A stretch of DNA of 64,000 nucleotides from Flavobacterium kayseriense. Its GTDB lineage: Bacteria; Bacteroidota; Bacteroidia; Flavobacteriales; Flavobacteriaceae. A program made the translations under genes and the position numbers. Location of the stretch: assembly GCF_014305095.1 (NCBI RefSeq), contig NZ_JACRUI010000005.1, positions 62,001-126,000 of the forward strand. The letters are read 5' to 3'. Shown in pieces: positions 9,413 through 17,312 of this stretch. The notes under the pieces were generated by a model. That model saw nothing but the letters and a program-made list of their open reading frames with translations, was not told the DNA's origin and made no database searches. The stretch's first letter is position 1; each line of letters starts with the position of its first letter.

Positions 9413-9473
9413 TTTTATTGTTTCTTGTTTAGGAATTAAAACCTGTTGCTGTAATTCCGAATAATTATTGTTT

Positions 9474-10124
9474 TTATTTGTTTTTGAAAACAGAATTGAA
9501 ATTGGTTGAGACCATCTCTTGTAATTCTGTTACTGTACTCTTTTTATATTTTGCTGCTAATGCATAAACTTCTTGAATAGTTTGATCAGTTGTATCTGTT
9601 TCTAAAAAAAATCGGTCATTTGGCACAGCAGTAAAAACCGACTCTAATTCGGGATTTTTTATTAAATATTTTCCAAATGAAAGGTAAAATCCATTGTCAA
9701 GAAGCTGCTTTGCTAATTGTATATTTTTAGAAAACCCATGAATAATTAAAGGAACCGTGATATTCAATTTGTTTTTAATCTCAATTAGTTCTTGAAATGC
9801 TGCTACACAGTGAATAATAACTGGCTTATCGTATTTTTGCGCTAAAACTAATTGCCTCTCAAAAACAGATTGTTGCAAGTCCAAAGCAATGTCGATTCGC
9901 TTATCTAGTCCGCATTCACCAATAGCAAGACATCCTTCACCTAAGATTTTTTGATTCAGTACTTCAAAATCACTCTCTAACCGCCTAGGTTCAATATACC
10001 AAGGATGAATACCTATAGAATAGATTGTAACGGCTTCGTCAAACTCCCACGGATATTGATTGACCAACTCTACAACCGATTCATCATTGGTAAACTGATG
10101 TGTATGTAAATTAAAATACTCCAT
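9474..10124 (-). CDS. TatD-family metal-dependent hydrolase
   Basis: 216 aa, shorter than the roughly 260 aa of classical TatD. Metal-binding motifs of the amidohydrolase barrel are visible: HTHQF at the N-terminus, GECGLDKR, IHCVAAF, IIHGFSK and LETDTTD. The family has 3'-5' exonuclease/DNase activity in characterised members, but the specificity of this short version is unknown. It starts 2 bases after the stop of the upstream DUF1684 gene, implying translational coupling. Confidence 0.85.
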   Translation of the reverse strand: MEYFNLHTHQFTNDESVVELVNQYPWEFDEAVTIYSIGIHPWYIEPRRLESDFEVLNQKILGEGCLAIGECGLDKRIDIALDLQQSVFERQLVLAQKYDKPVIIHCVAAFQELIEIKNKLNITVPLIIHGFSKNIQLAKQLLDNGFYLSFGKYLIKNPELESVFTAVPNDRFFLETDTTDQTIQEVYALAAKYKKSTVTELQEMVSTNFNSVFKNK

Positions 10125-10126
10125 TA

Positions 10127-10726
10127 TTAATGAAACGTTTTGACACCTGCATTGATCGCAACATCTAAATCATTTTCTAAAGGCACTAAAGGACAAGAAT
10201 ACTTATAGTTGTATGCACAATACGGATTGTAAGCCATGTTAAAATCGATAACAATCGTATTCCCATTTGGTATTTTCAAATCGACATATCTTCCTCCAAT
10301 ATAACTTTCTTTTCCAGACGTTAAATCAGAGAAAGGTAAAAAAAGATGGTCTTTAAAACCTGGTTTTTTAGATAATTCTATGTCACGGTACACATTTAGC
10401 TTAAGCAATTTTCCTTCTAATGTAAAAGTTAATTCACCATACTTTATATAAACAGGAGTTCTTGATGTCGAAGTTTTCATCTTGAACGGTTTTTCTTTTT
10501 TCGTTCGTACAAACTGAGCAATAACAAAGGCCCTTTCGTTGATAGGAAAAAAATCTAAACTTTGAAACTTTGAGAGATCTTCAGCCATTAACGGACTTTC
10601 CTTTGGGTTAGCATATTCCTCATTGATTTTTTTTTGGAATTCTTGTACTGCTGCAAGGTCAAATTTGTCTTGAGCAAAACTTATGGTAAAAACACAGATG
10701 AGGAGTATTGAAAGTATATTTTTCAT
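10127..10726 (-). CDS. DUF1684 domain exported protein
   Basis: 199 aa with a signal peptide (MKNILSILLICVFTISFAQ-DKF). The C-terminal half has the DUF1684 signature: YIGGRYVDLKIPNG, IDFNMAYNPYCAYNYKYSCPLVP. Function of the family is not established. It is the first gene of a probable minus-strand operon with the TatD-like gene, tcdA and the HAD gene, and has a good -7 box upstream. Confidence 0.85.
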   Translation of the reverse strand: MKNILSILLICVFTISFAQDKFDLAAVQEFQKKINEEYANPKESPLMAEDLSKFQSLDFFPINERAFVIAQFVRTKKEKPFKMKTSTSRTPVYIKYGELTFTLEGKLLKLNVYRDIELSKKPGFKDHLFLPFSDLTSGKESYIGGRYVDLKIPNGNTIVIDFNMAYNPYCAYNYKYSCPLVPLENDLDVAINAGVKTFH

Positions 10727-10740
10727 GATATTGATTTTAG

Positions 10741-10748
10741 CAAAAATA
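10741..10748 (-). promoter_or_regulatory. -7 promoter box for the DUF1684-TatD-tcdA-HAD run
   Basis: Minus-strand TATTTTTG (TAnnTTTG), 14 bases before the start at 10726. Confidence 0.5.
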
Positions 10749-10794
10749 GTTTAAAAGTAACCAAGACACAAAGTAACGAAGACACAAAGTTTTT

Positions 10795-10802
10795 TACCTT
10801 TG
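10795..10802 (+). promoter_or_regulatory. -7 promoter box for the MFS transporter
   Basis: TACCTTTG fits TAnnTTTG, 21 bases before the ATG at 10824; divergent from the promoter at 10741-10748. Confidence 0.5.
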
Positions 10803-10823
10803 TAACTTATTAGAAATTACCCC

Positions 10824-12044
10824 ATGCTTAAAAATGCTTTTCGACAATACATAGATAATTTTAGAGGTTTTTCGCGAGAAATCTGGATACTAGCAATTAT
10901 CACTTTTATCAATCGTGCCGGAACGATGGTATTGCCTTTTTTATCCAAGTACTTAAAAGAAGATCTTCAATTTACCTACGGAGAAGTAGGCTGGATTATG
11001 GTAGCTTTTGGGTTTGGATCGATGCTTGGCTCTTGGCTAGGAGGAAAATTATCTGATAAAATTGGTTTTTACAAAATCATGGTTTTTAGTTTGTTTACAA
11101 GTGGAGTTTTCTTTTTTGCATTGCAGTACATCACATCCTTTTGGGGATTGTGCCTTGGGATGTTTAGTATTATGACACTAGCTGATATGTTTAGGCCAGC
11201 CATGTTTGTATCACTTGCTACCTACGCCAAACCCGAAAACAGAACTAGAGCATTAACTCTAGTACGACTAGCGGTTAATCTAGGATTTGCGGCAGGACCT
11301 GCATTGGGTGGCTTAATAATCATGGGAATGGGATACAAAGGTTTATTTTGGGTCGATGGCTCGTCCTGTATTATTGCTATTGTAGTTTTTGCCTTATTAG
11401 TAAAAGAGAAAAAGAGGCTAATTGATACGGATATCAATGCGCCTATTGTGATTGTTAGCTCTGTTTTTAAAGACAAAATTTTCTGGATTTTCCTGTTTGT
11501 GAGTTTTGTCACGGCCATGATTTTCTTTCAGTTGTTTACTACACTGCCTTTGTATCATAGCGAGCAATTTGGTCTGACTGAGTTTCAAACTGGATTATTA
11601 ATGACCTTAAACGGGCTTTTAATTTTTGCTCTTGAAATGCCTTTCGTAGGTTACTTTGAACGTAAAAAAGTACAGAAATTAAAAATCATACTTTGGGGAG
11701 TACTACTAATGTCCTTTAGTTTTTACCTACTGCTCATTAATACTTGGGCTGGAATACTAGTCATTAGCATGATCTTTATATCGATTGGTGAAATATTTGC
11801 TTTTCCCTTTTCGAATACTTTTGCCTTAAGCAGAGCTCCAAAGGGTCATGAAGGTCGCTATATGGCGTTGTACACGATGAGTTTTAGTTTAGCGCATATT
11901 ATTAGCTCTAAATCGGGACTAGAAATAATAGCACGATCAGGCTATCAAATGAATTGGTTTGTAATGGGTAGTTTTGGTATCGCTGCGGCAGCATGCTGTA
12001 TTTGGATTCAGAAATTAGTTAAGGAAGAACAGCATTTAGTTTAA
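10824..12044 (+). CDS. Major facilitator superfamily transporter
   Basis: 406 aa, almost entirely hydrophobic helices (about 12 TM segments). The loop after the second helix carries the MFS motif A variant (GSMLGSWLGGKLSDKIGFYK). A second characteristic stretch is LVRLAVNLGFAAGPALGGLI in TM5. It is a proton-driven inner-membrane transporter of the MdtG/drug-efflux type by general pattern; the substrate is unknown. Single gene, divergent from the DUF1684 run, ended by its own terminator. Confidence 0.87.
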   Translation: MLKNAFRQYIDNFRGFSREIWILAIITFINRAGTMVLPFLSKYLKEDLQFTYGEVGWIMVAFGFGSMLGSWLGGKLSDKIGFYKIMVFSLFTSGVFFFALQYITSFWGLCLGMFSIMTLADMFRPAMFVSLATYAKPENRTRALTLVRLAVNLGFAAGPALGGLIIMGMGYKGLFWVDGSSCIIAIVVFALLVKEKKRLIDTDINAPIVIVSSVFKDKIFWIFLFVSFVTAMIFFQLFTTLPLYHSEQFGLTEFQTGLLMTLNGLLIFALEMPFVGYFERKKVQKLKIILWGVLLMSFSFYLLLINTWAGILVISMIFISIGEIFAFPFSNTFALSRAPKGHEGRYMALYTMSFSLAHIISSKSGLEIIARSGYQMNWFVMGSFGIAAAACCIWIQKLVKEEQHLV

Positions 12045-12066
12045 GCGACAGTATTTTTTTTGCAGT

Positions 12067-12104
12067 AAAAGCCTTTGTTTATGTGATAAGCAAAGGCTTT
12101 TTTG
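12067..12104 (+). terminator. Terminator after the MFS gene
   Basis: Stem AAAAGCCTTTG/CAAAGGCTTTT with a 13-nt loop, followed by T residues. Confidence 0.8.
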
Positions 12105-12133
12105 TATCTAAATCAGGTTATAAACTTAAAAAA

Positions 12134-12184
12134 TAGTTAAATAACTATAAATATAGTTTGTAAACTACAAATATAGTTGTAAGT
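12134..12184 (+). promoter_or_regulatory. Operator array: overlapping dyads at the BlaI/M56 promoter
   Basis: Two 20-bp direct repeats, ACTATAAATATAGTTTGTAA (from 12144) and ACTACAAATATAGTTGTAAG (from 12164), lie exactly 20 bp apart. Each contains a dyad: ACTATA-AA-TATAGT and TACAA-n-TATA-n-TTGTA. A third imperfect dyad, TAGTTA-AA-TAACTA, begins at 12134. TACA/TGTA half-sites are what BlaI/MecI-type repressors bind, and a BlaI gene is in this operon. That BlaI binds here is inference. Confidence 0.65.
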
Positions 12185-12187
12185 TTG
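12157..12187 (+). promoter_or_regulatory. Promoter of the M56-blaI-M56 operon
   Basis: TTTG (12157-12160), 19-base spacer, TAAGTTTG (12180-12187): a full match to the Bacteroidetes -33/-7 consensus. The TACAA...TTGTA dyad fills the spacer, so bound repressor would block the promoter. Predicted transcription start is near 12192-12195, the first base of the folded element. Confidence 0.7.
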
Positions 12188-12191
12188 AAAT

Positions 12192-12292
12192 GCGTTAAGG
12201 ATAGCAGGCGGCATCCTCGAAGTAAAACGGAGAGATATAGCCGAATAGCCTGACCCGCTCCCGATAGCTATCGGGAATAAAGCGGGTAACGC
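12192..12292 (+). ncRNA. Folded intergenic element in the 5' leader of the M56 operon (copy 1)
   Basis: About 101 nt closed by GCGTTA/TAACGC. Inside are a hairpin GGAT...ATCC (12199-12216), a conserved-looking AGAT...CGAATAGCCTG segment, and a nested stem ACCCGCT/AGCGGGT (12253-12259 with 12281-12287) enclosing CCCGATAGCTATCGGG. The same layout recurs at 43092-43175. It may be a leader RNA structure, a Flavobacteria-specific RNA motif such as Flavo-1, or a mobile repeat; I could not check Rfam. Confidence 0.6.
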
Positions 12293-12331
12293 CACAATAA
12301 AATTTTGAATTTAATATAGCTTATTAAAATT

Positions 12332-14236
12332 ATGGAAACACTTTACATCTACTTTTTTAAATCTTCTGGATTGATAGTAATGTTTTATATAGCTTATTAT
12401 TTTCTTTTGAGAAAGGAAACCTTTTTTTTAAGTAATCGCTGGTATTTAATACTAGGTATGTTGACCGCTGCAGTCTTACCTTTATTTTTTTATACTAAGG
12501 TCACTTTCGTTGATGCAAACCCAGTTGATTTTAATTGGTCTCAAATACCCATTAATAAACCAATTGAAAAAAAGACATTTGAAATCAATTGGAATTTGAT
12601 TTTCGTCAGTTGCTATGGTCTCGGTGTATTCTTATTTACATCTAAATTCCTATTTGATTTTTACTTTCTTCACAAAACTTTAAAGAACAAAATAGCTAAG
12701 CGTCGCGCTAATTTTAAATTTATCGATACTAATGAAAATATTGCTCCTTTTTCATTTTTTAATACTATTGTTTACAATTCATCCTTGTATAGTCCAATCG
12801 AATTAGAAAATATTTTAGAACATGAAAAAGTGCACAGCGAGCAACATCATACCGCCGACGTTTTATTTTCAAGATTATTCTGTATACTTTTTTGGTTTAA
12901 TCCAATTGTATGGCTTTACAAAAAAGCGATGGTTCAGAATCTTGAGTTCATTGCCGATAAGGAAGCATTAAAGAAAATAGCAGACAAAAAAACCTATCAG
13001 CTAACCCTATTAAAGATTACTACCCAAGAAAATTGTGTGGCTATCACTAATCATTTTTATCAATCATTAATCAAAAAAAGAATCATCATGTTAAACAAAA
13101 ATCAATCAAAAAAAATCAATTCCTGGAAATATGCTTTAGTGCTCCCGGCCTTAGTTGCATTCGTGCTTTTATTTCAAGTAAAAGTAGTTGCACAGGAGAA
13201 AGAAAGTGATTTCAAAATTAGTAATGTGCCTATAACAGTGTCGCTGCATGTTACGTCTAAATCGACCCAACAAGATCTGGAAGCTGAAAAAGAATTCTTT
13301 AAAACGACTTATGGAATAGATGTGACATTTACAGAACTCAAAGTTGATGGAAACAATGAAATTACGGCTATTTTAGTTCGTATGGAAGACAAAACTGGAG
13401 TAAAAAAAACATATCAAGTCAATGAAGACAAACCTATAAAACCTTTTGATATTTTTGCAAAAGAGGACAAATCAAATCAAATCAGTTTTGGTTTTAGTGC
13501 CTCAAGTAAGGAGAACCTTCATTTAAAAAATCATATGGATTTTGTGAATAAGCAACAGAATAATTCAGATAAAAACGACGATGAGCCAAAAGTAGAAATG
13601 ATTTCTTCATCGTCACCTTATCCATCTTGGAGTATCACAAGTGCAACTAAAAATGGAAAAGAATACCTTATTGTAATTGATGGCCAAAAACAAAATAAGA
13701 ACGACCTAATTAAAGTTGATATGGATGCAGAAATTGCTTCATCGATTACTTTGCCAGCTACTTTAGCAGAAAAAAAATATGGCGTAGAGGGAGTAAATGG
13801 AGCATTTGAAATAACAACTAAAAAAGGTAGCTCTAAATCTAGTAAGGACTTGGGGGATCCAAAACCTATTAACAAAGGTTGGGAAGTAAAAATAGGCGTT
13901 TCTGAAGTAAGCTATAATACAATTAAAAATTTCAGTGATAAAAAAGAAGATAAAGAGTCGGAAATAAAATATAGAATAGCTAGCAGAGAAGACAACTTAG
14001 AGAATGTTAAAATCAATAAAGATGTTGACTACAAAAAAGCAGTAATTATTATAAATGGAAAAGTAAGTAGTGTAGAAATTTTGAATCAACTAAAGCCAGA
14101 TCAAATTGAAAACATAAGCATTGAAAAGATAGACAGTGTTGGTGATAAAAGTAAACAATTGGCCATACAAAAATTTGGTGAGCAAGCTGTCAATGGAATT
14201 ATCTACATTGAAACTAAAGAATTTGTAAAAAAATAA
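12332..14236 (+). CDS. M56 (BlaR1-type) membrane metallopeptidase with SusC-plug-like repeats
   Basis: 634 aa. Residues 1-130 hold about three TM helices; the zinc motif HEKVH is at 164-168, followed by NLEFIADKEA (third-ligand region), then another TM helix near 270-285. This is the BlaR1/MecR1 sensor-peptidase arrangement. The C-terminal 350 residues should be periplasmic. They contain two segments that resemble TonB-receptor plug motifs: about 444-495 (LIVIDGQK ... KYGVEGVNGAFEITTKKG) and about 570-633 (VIIINGKV ... FGEQAVNGIIYIETK). It starts the operon; blaI follows after 4 bases. In known systems the peptidase inactivates the BlaI repressor after sensing cell-wall stress; the ligand here is unknown. 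The paralogue at 14647 shares the whole N-terminal half. Confidence 0.88.
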   Translation: METLYIYFFKSSGLIVMFYIAYYFLLRKETFFLSNRWYLILGMLTAAVLPLFFYTKVTFVDANPVDFNWSQIPINKPIEKKTFEINWNLIFVSCYGLGVFLFTSKFLFDFYFLHKTLKNKIAKRRANFKFIDTNENIAPFSFFNTIVYNSSLYSPIELENILEHEKVHSEQHHTADVLFSRLFCILFWFNPIVWLYKKAMVQNLEFIADKEALKKIADKKTYQLTLLKITTQENCVAITNHFYQSLIKKRIIMLNKNQSKKINSWKYALVLPALVAFVLLFQVKVVAQEKESDFKISNVPITVSLHVTSKSTQQDLEAEKEFFKTTYGIDVTFTELKVDGNNEITAILVRMEDKTGVKKTYQVNEDKPIKPFDIFAKEDKSNQISFGFSASSKENLHLKNHMDFVNKQQNNSDKNDDEPKVEMISSSSPYPSWSITSATKNGKEYLIVIDGQKQNKNDLIKVDMDAEIASSITLPATLAEKKYGVEGVNGAFEITTKKGSSKSSKDLGDPKPINKGWEVKIGVSEVSYNTIKNFSDKKEDKESEIKYRIASREDNLENVKINKDVDYKKAVIIINGKVSSVEILNQLKPDQIENISIEKIDSVGDKSKQLAIQKFGEQAVNGIIYIETKEFVKK

Positions 14237-14240
14237 AAAG

Positions 14241-14609
14241 ATGCAAAAATTAACAAACAAAGAAGAGGAAATCATGCAGATATTATGGAAGCTTAAAAAA
14301 GCTTTTGTAAAAGAAGTAATGGCTGAAATCACCGAAGATCAACCACACTACAACACCTTGTCGACTATTGTACGTAATCTGGAAGAAAAGGGTTATGTGG
14401 CGCATAATGCTTATGGAAATACGCATCAGTATTACCCTATTGTTCCTATTGAAGAGTATAGAAAACGTTTTATGAGTACAGCAATTGATACGTATTTTAA
14501 CAGCTCGTACAAAAATATGGTATCGTTTTTTGCAAAAGAAGAAAAAATATCGGCTGCTGAGTTAAGGGAAATTTTAGCCATGATAGAGAACCAAGAGTCG
14601 GCCAAATAA
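14241..14609 (+). CDS. BlaI/MecI/CopY-family transcriptional repressor
   Basis: 122 aa. The N-terminal winged helix reads LTNKEEEIMQILWKLKKAFVKEVMAEI...YNTLSTIVRNLEEKGYVAHNAYGNTHQYYPI, the standard BlaI pattern; the rest is the dimerisation helix region. It lies 4 bases after one M56 gene and 37 bases before its paralogue, so all three are probably one operon. The dyads over the operon promoter are the obvious operator, which suggests autorepression relieved by the M56 partner(s). There is no beta-lactamase gene nearby, so a link to beta-lactam resistance is not supported. Confidence 0.92.
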   Translation: MQKLTNKEEEIMQILWKLKKAFVKEVMAEITEDQPHYNTLSTIVRNLEEKGYVAHNAYGNTHQYYPIVPIEEYRKRFMSTAIDTYFNSSYKNMVSFFAKEEKISAAELREILAMIENQESAK

Positions 14610-14646
14610 TTTTGTACATTTAAAGTCAATACCAAAACAACCTTAT

Positions 14647-16428
14647 ATGGAACCAATTGCAATCTATTTACTTAAATCTTGCTGCTTGCTGCTCTTGTTT
14701 TTTATTGCGTACCACTGTTTACTGCGTAAAGAAACATTTTTTACGGCCAATAGGTGGTTCCTTTTAGCTGGTTTGGTAACAGCAGTAGTATTGCCTTTAG
14801 TTGTTTTTACTCAAATAGTTTGGGTCGATCCTAATCCTGTTGCTTACGATTGGTCGTCATTCCCCAAACGATCTCTTGTTGACGAGGATCATACTGCAAG
14901 ATACATATACATCGCTTTAGCACTAGCTTATAGTTTAGGAGCTTTGGGTTTACTGACTAAGTTTGGTGTGGATTTTTATAGTCTTCGCAAAATAGTTAAA
15001 GGTCAAAATGTTATAAATCAAGATGATTTCAAGTTTATAGATAGCCCTGAAAATCGTGCTCCCTTTTCCTTTTTCAAAACTATTGTCTACAATTCAAATT
15101 TGTACACTGCTATCGAACTTCGAAATATTATCGAGCACGAAAAAGTACATAGTGAACAATACCATTCTGCCGATGTTTTAATTGGTAGACTATTTTGCAT
15201 TCTGTTTTGGTTCAACCCAATTGTTTGGATGTATAAAAAAGCAATGATTCAGAATCTTGAATTTATTGCCGATAGCGAAGCTTTAAAAAAAATATCAGAT
15301 AAGAAAGCCTATCAAATTACCCTTTTAAAAATAACAACTCAGGAGCATTGTGTTGCTCTTACGAATCCCTTTTATCAATCATTAATCAAAAAACGAATCG
15401 TTATGTTAAACAAAAATCAATCCCACCAAAAAAATGCATGGAAGTATACAGCTATTTTACCGGCACTTGTAGGTTTTACACTTTTCTACCAAGTGGAGGT
15501 AGTTGCACAAGTAAAAGCCCCGAAAGAAAGTACTTCAGCTGTAACTTACAAATTGTCGACTACATCGGCAATAACAAAGCAAGACAGCATTAAAAAGACA
15601 AAAAAAATCGAATTTGAAAGAGAAAAAAGTAAAAATATTGACCCCGATACTGATATATACATCGACGGAAAAAAAGTAACAAAAAAAGAGTTAGATAGTA
15701 CTGATCCTAATACAATCGAATCGATGAATGTTACAAAAGGTGAAAAAACGTCAACAATTCAAATTACAACACAGAAACAGCAATCGAATTCAATAAGCAT
15801 TTTTGAAAACAATCAAGGCGCAGACAAATTAGATTTAGAAAAAACAGACCCTACTAATCTTACAGGTAAAAAGGGTCCAAAAGGGACTTACACCGTAAAA
15901 AAAGTGTATACCACAACAGATAAAAATGCAGCACCTCAAAATGCCGAGTATTATGTTAATGGAAAAAAAGTTAGTGCGCTAGAAGCCGAAGCTTTGAGTC
16001 CAAATGATATAACCTCTGTAGATGTGAAAAAAAATGGTATTGGCATGACCAATTCTATAAACATTATTACAAAAAGCTACGTGGACAACCGAGTAAGTGT
16101 GCCGGAACCACCTACGCCTCCTACACCACCAACTTTTAATTTCAAAACTCCAAAGGCGCCTAATTTCCCTAAAGCTCCAACCGCTCCAAAAGGCTCGCCG
16201 GATACAGGCGATAAAAAAGCATGGGCCAATTTTGAAAAAAAAATGGAAGAGTTCGAGAAGAAAATGAAATTATTAGAACCAGAAATCGCCGAATTTGATA
16301 AAAAAATGGAGGAGTTTGACAGACAAATGGAACCTTTTAATGCTAAGATGAAAATTTTTGAAAAGCAAATGGAGGTGTATGAAAAACAAATGCAAGCCTA
16401 TCAGGCTAAGCTAAAAGCTAGCAAGTAG
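14647..16428 (+). CDS. Second M56 (BlaR1-type) membrane metallopeptidase, coiled-coil tail
   Basis: 593 aa. The N-terminal half is clearly homologous to the product of 12332-14236, with HEKVH at the same residues (164-168) and a similar opening (LLRKETFF, FNPIVW, NLEFIAD). The periplasmic part differs: two degenerate plug-like segments (YIDGKKVTKKEL...DPNTIESMNV, YYVNGKKVSALEA...SPNDITSVDV), a Pro-rich linker (PEPPTPPTPPTFNF), and a C-terminal repeat of KMEEFEKKM / QMEVYEKQM heptads predicted to be coiled coil. The pair probably arose by tandem duplication and diverged in the sensing part. Substrate would be the co-encoded BlaI, by analogy. Confidence 0.87.
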   Translation: MEPIAIYLLKSCCLLLLFFIAYHCLLRKETFFTANRWFLLAGLVTAVVLPLVVFTQIVWVDPNPVAYDWSSFPKRSLVDEDHTARYIYIALALAYSLGALGLLTKFGVDFYSLRKIVKGQNVINQDDFKFIDSPENRAPFSFFKTIVYNSNLYTAIELRNIIEHEKVHSEQYHSADVLIGRLFCILFWFNPIVWMYKKAMIQNLEFIADSEALKKISDKKAYQITLLKITTQEHCVALTNPFYQSLIKKRIVMLNKNQSHQKNAWKYTAILPALVGFTLFYQVEVVAQVKAPKESTSAVTYKLSTTSAITKQDSIKKTKKIEFEREKSKNIDPDTDIYIDGKKVTKKELDSTDPNTIESMNVTKGEKTSTIQITTQKQQSNSISIFENNQGADKLDLEKTDPTNLTGKKGPKGTYTVKKVYTTTDKNAAPQNAEYYVNGKKVSALEAEALSPNDITSVDVKKNGIGMTNSINIITKSYVDNRVSVPEPPTPPTPPTFNFKTPKAPNFPKAPTAPKGSPDTGDKKAWANFEKKMEEFEKKMKLLEPEIAEFDKKMEEFDRQMEPFNAKMKIFEKQMEVYEKQMQAYQAKLKASK

Positions 16429-16434
16429 CAAATC

Positions 16435-16470
16435 AAAAAAGTCGCTCTAACATTAGAGCGGCTTTTTTTA
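16435..16470 (+). terminator. Terminator of the M56-blaI-M56 operon
   Basis: AAAAAAG-CGCTCTAA stem against TTAGAGCG-CTTTTTT with one mismatch and a short loop; long T-run. Confidence 0.8.
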
Positions 16471-16489
16471 TACCTTTACCAAAAAAAAC

Positions 16490-16630
16490 ATGTTTAAAAT
16501 TTTAGCATACCTCAACCGATTACTATTACCTAGTTTTGCCAAACAAGGTTTAGATTTAAGCAAAGCCAAGAAGTGGCAAATGGCTATTATTGGTTACCGT
16601 TACTACGTTACCACCAGAGCTGTCAACTAA
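16490..16630 (+). CDS. Small conserved-looking basic protein, 46 aa
   Basis: ATG to TAA, 46 codons: starts MFKILAYLNRLLLPSF and ends YRYYVTTRAVN. It follows a terminator and has a near-consensus -7 box (TACCTTTA) about 12 bases before the ATG, so it has its own expression signals. The sequence is basic and aromatic with a possible amphipathic helix. I recall similar short proteins next to housekeeping genes in flavobacteria but cannot name a function. Its stop overlaps the stop of apt on the other strand by 4 bases. Confidence 0.6.
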   Translation: MFKILAYLNRLLLPSFAKQGLDLSKAKKWQMAIIGYRYYVTTRAVN

Positions 16631-17139
16631 TACTTGATAGCCGAAAAAATTGGGTATTCCTTTATTTTTTCTCTTCCATTTAAAAAGGTTAACTCCATCA
16701 AAAAATTTAGTTGCACGATTTCACCGCCCAAACGTTCTACTAGTTCGCAAACAGCTTTGGCTGTACCTCCCGTGGCTAGAACATCATCGTGTATGAGGAT
16801 TCTGTCTCCTTTTTGAATGGCGTCGACATGAATTTCTAAGGTATCTGACCCATATTCTAAATCATAGCTGGCCGAAATAGTTTCATAAGGTAACTTATTA
16901 GGTTTTCTAACAGGAATAAACCCTGCATTCAATTCTTGCGCTAGCAACATTCCGAAAAGGAAACCGCGACTCTCTACCCCTATTACTTTGTCTATTTGCT
17001 TTCCTTCAAGTCCATTTACTAAAATTTTCACGCATTCTTTCGTTGCATTTGCATCATTTAGCAAGGGAGTGATGTCTTTAAATAAAATTCCTTCTTTTGG
17101 AAAACCTTGAATATCACGTATATAATTTTCTAATGTCAT
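16627..17139 (-). CDS. apt: Adenine phosphoribosyltransferase
   Basis: 170 aa, the usual length for Apt. The PRPP-binding motif is RILIHDDVLATGGTAKA and the N-terminal part has GFPKEGILFKDITPLL, diagnostic of Apt. Reaction: adenine + PRPP to AMP + PPi (purine salvage, cytoplasm). It is divergent from the tRNA-Arg gene and convergent with the 46-codon gene, with overlapping stop codons. Confidence 0.95.
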   Translation of the reverse strand: MTLENYIRDIQGFPKEGILFKDITPLLNDANATKECVKILVNGLEGKQIDKVIGVESRGFLFGMLLAQELNAGFIPVRKPNKLPYETISASYDLEYGSDTLEIHVDAIQKGDRILIHDDVLATGGTAKAVCELVERLGGEIVQLNFLMELTFLNGREKIKEYPIFSAIKY

Positions 17140-17167
17140 TTTTTTTAAATTTTATCGAATAATATGC

Positions 17168-17197
17168 TTGCAATTTACACATTTATACCTATATTTG
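17168..17197 (+). promoter_or_regulatory. Promoter of tRNA-Arg
   Basis: TTG (17168-17170), 19-base spacer, TATATTTG (17190-17197): full Bacteroidetes consensus about 35 bases before the mature tRNA 5' end. Confidence 0.7.
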
Positions 17198-17232
17198 CAC
17201 CCGCAATCAGGTTATTATTACCATTTGCAAAT

Positions 17233-17306
17233 GGCCTTGTGGCGCAACTGAATAGCGCACTTGATTACGGCTCAAGAGGTTACTGGTTTGAATCCAGTCA
17301 AGGTCA
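17233..17306 (+). tRNA. tRNA-Arg (anticodon ACG)
   Basis: 74 nt cloverleaf: acceptor GGCCTTG/CAAGGTC with one G-U pair, D stem GCGC/GCGC, anticodon stem CTTGA/TCAAG with loop TTACGGC (anticodon ACG), 5-nt variable loop, T stem ACTGG/CCAGT with loop TTTGAAT, discriminator A. CCA is not encoded. Its 3' end is the integration site of the element that follows; the last bases are repeated at 25703-25718. Confidence 0.95.
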
Positions 17307-17310
17307 CTAG
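17295..17310 (+). repeat. attL: 16-bp core repeat
   Basis: CAGTCAAGGTCACTAG, covering the 3' T-stem strand, the acceptor strand and 4 bases past the tRNA. It recurs exactly at 25703-25718. Confidence 0.88.
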
Positions 17311-17312
17311 TT

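Noticed and set aside
12260..12275. CCCGATAGCTATCGGG as a stand-alone regulator site
   Set aside because: It is nested inside the larger folded element as the tip of a stem, so structure explains it better.
12332..16428. A beta-lactam resistance locus
   Set aside because: The BlaI/BlaR1 names suggest it, but there is no beta-lactamase or penicillin-binding sensor domain here.
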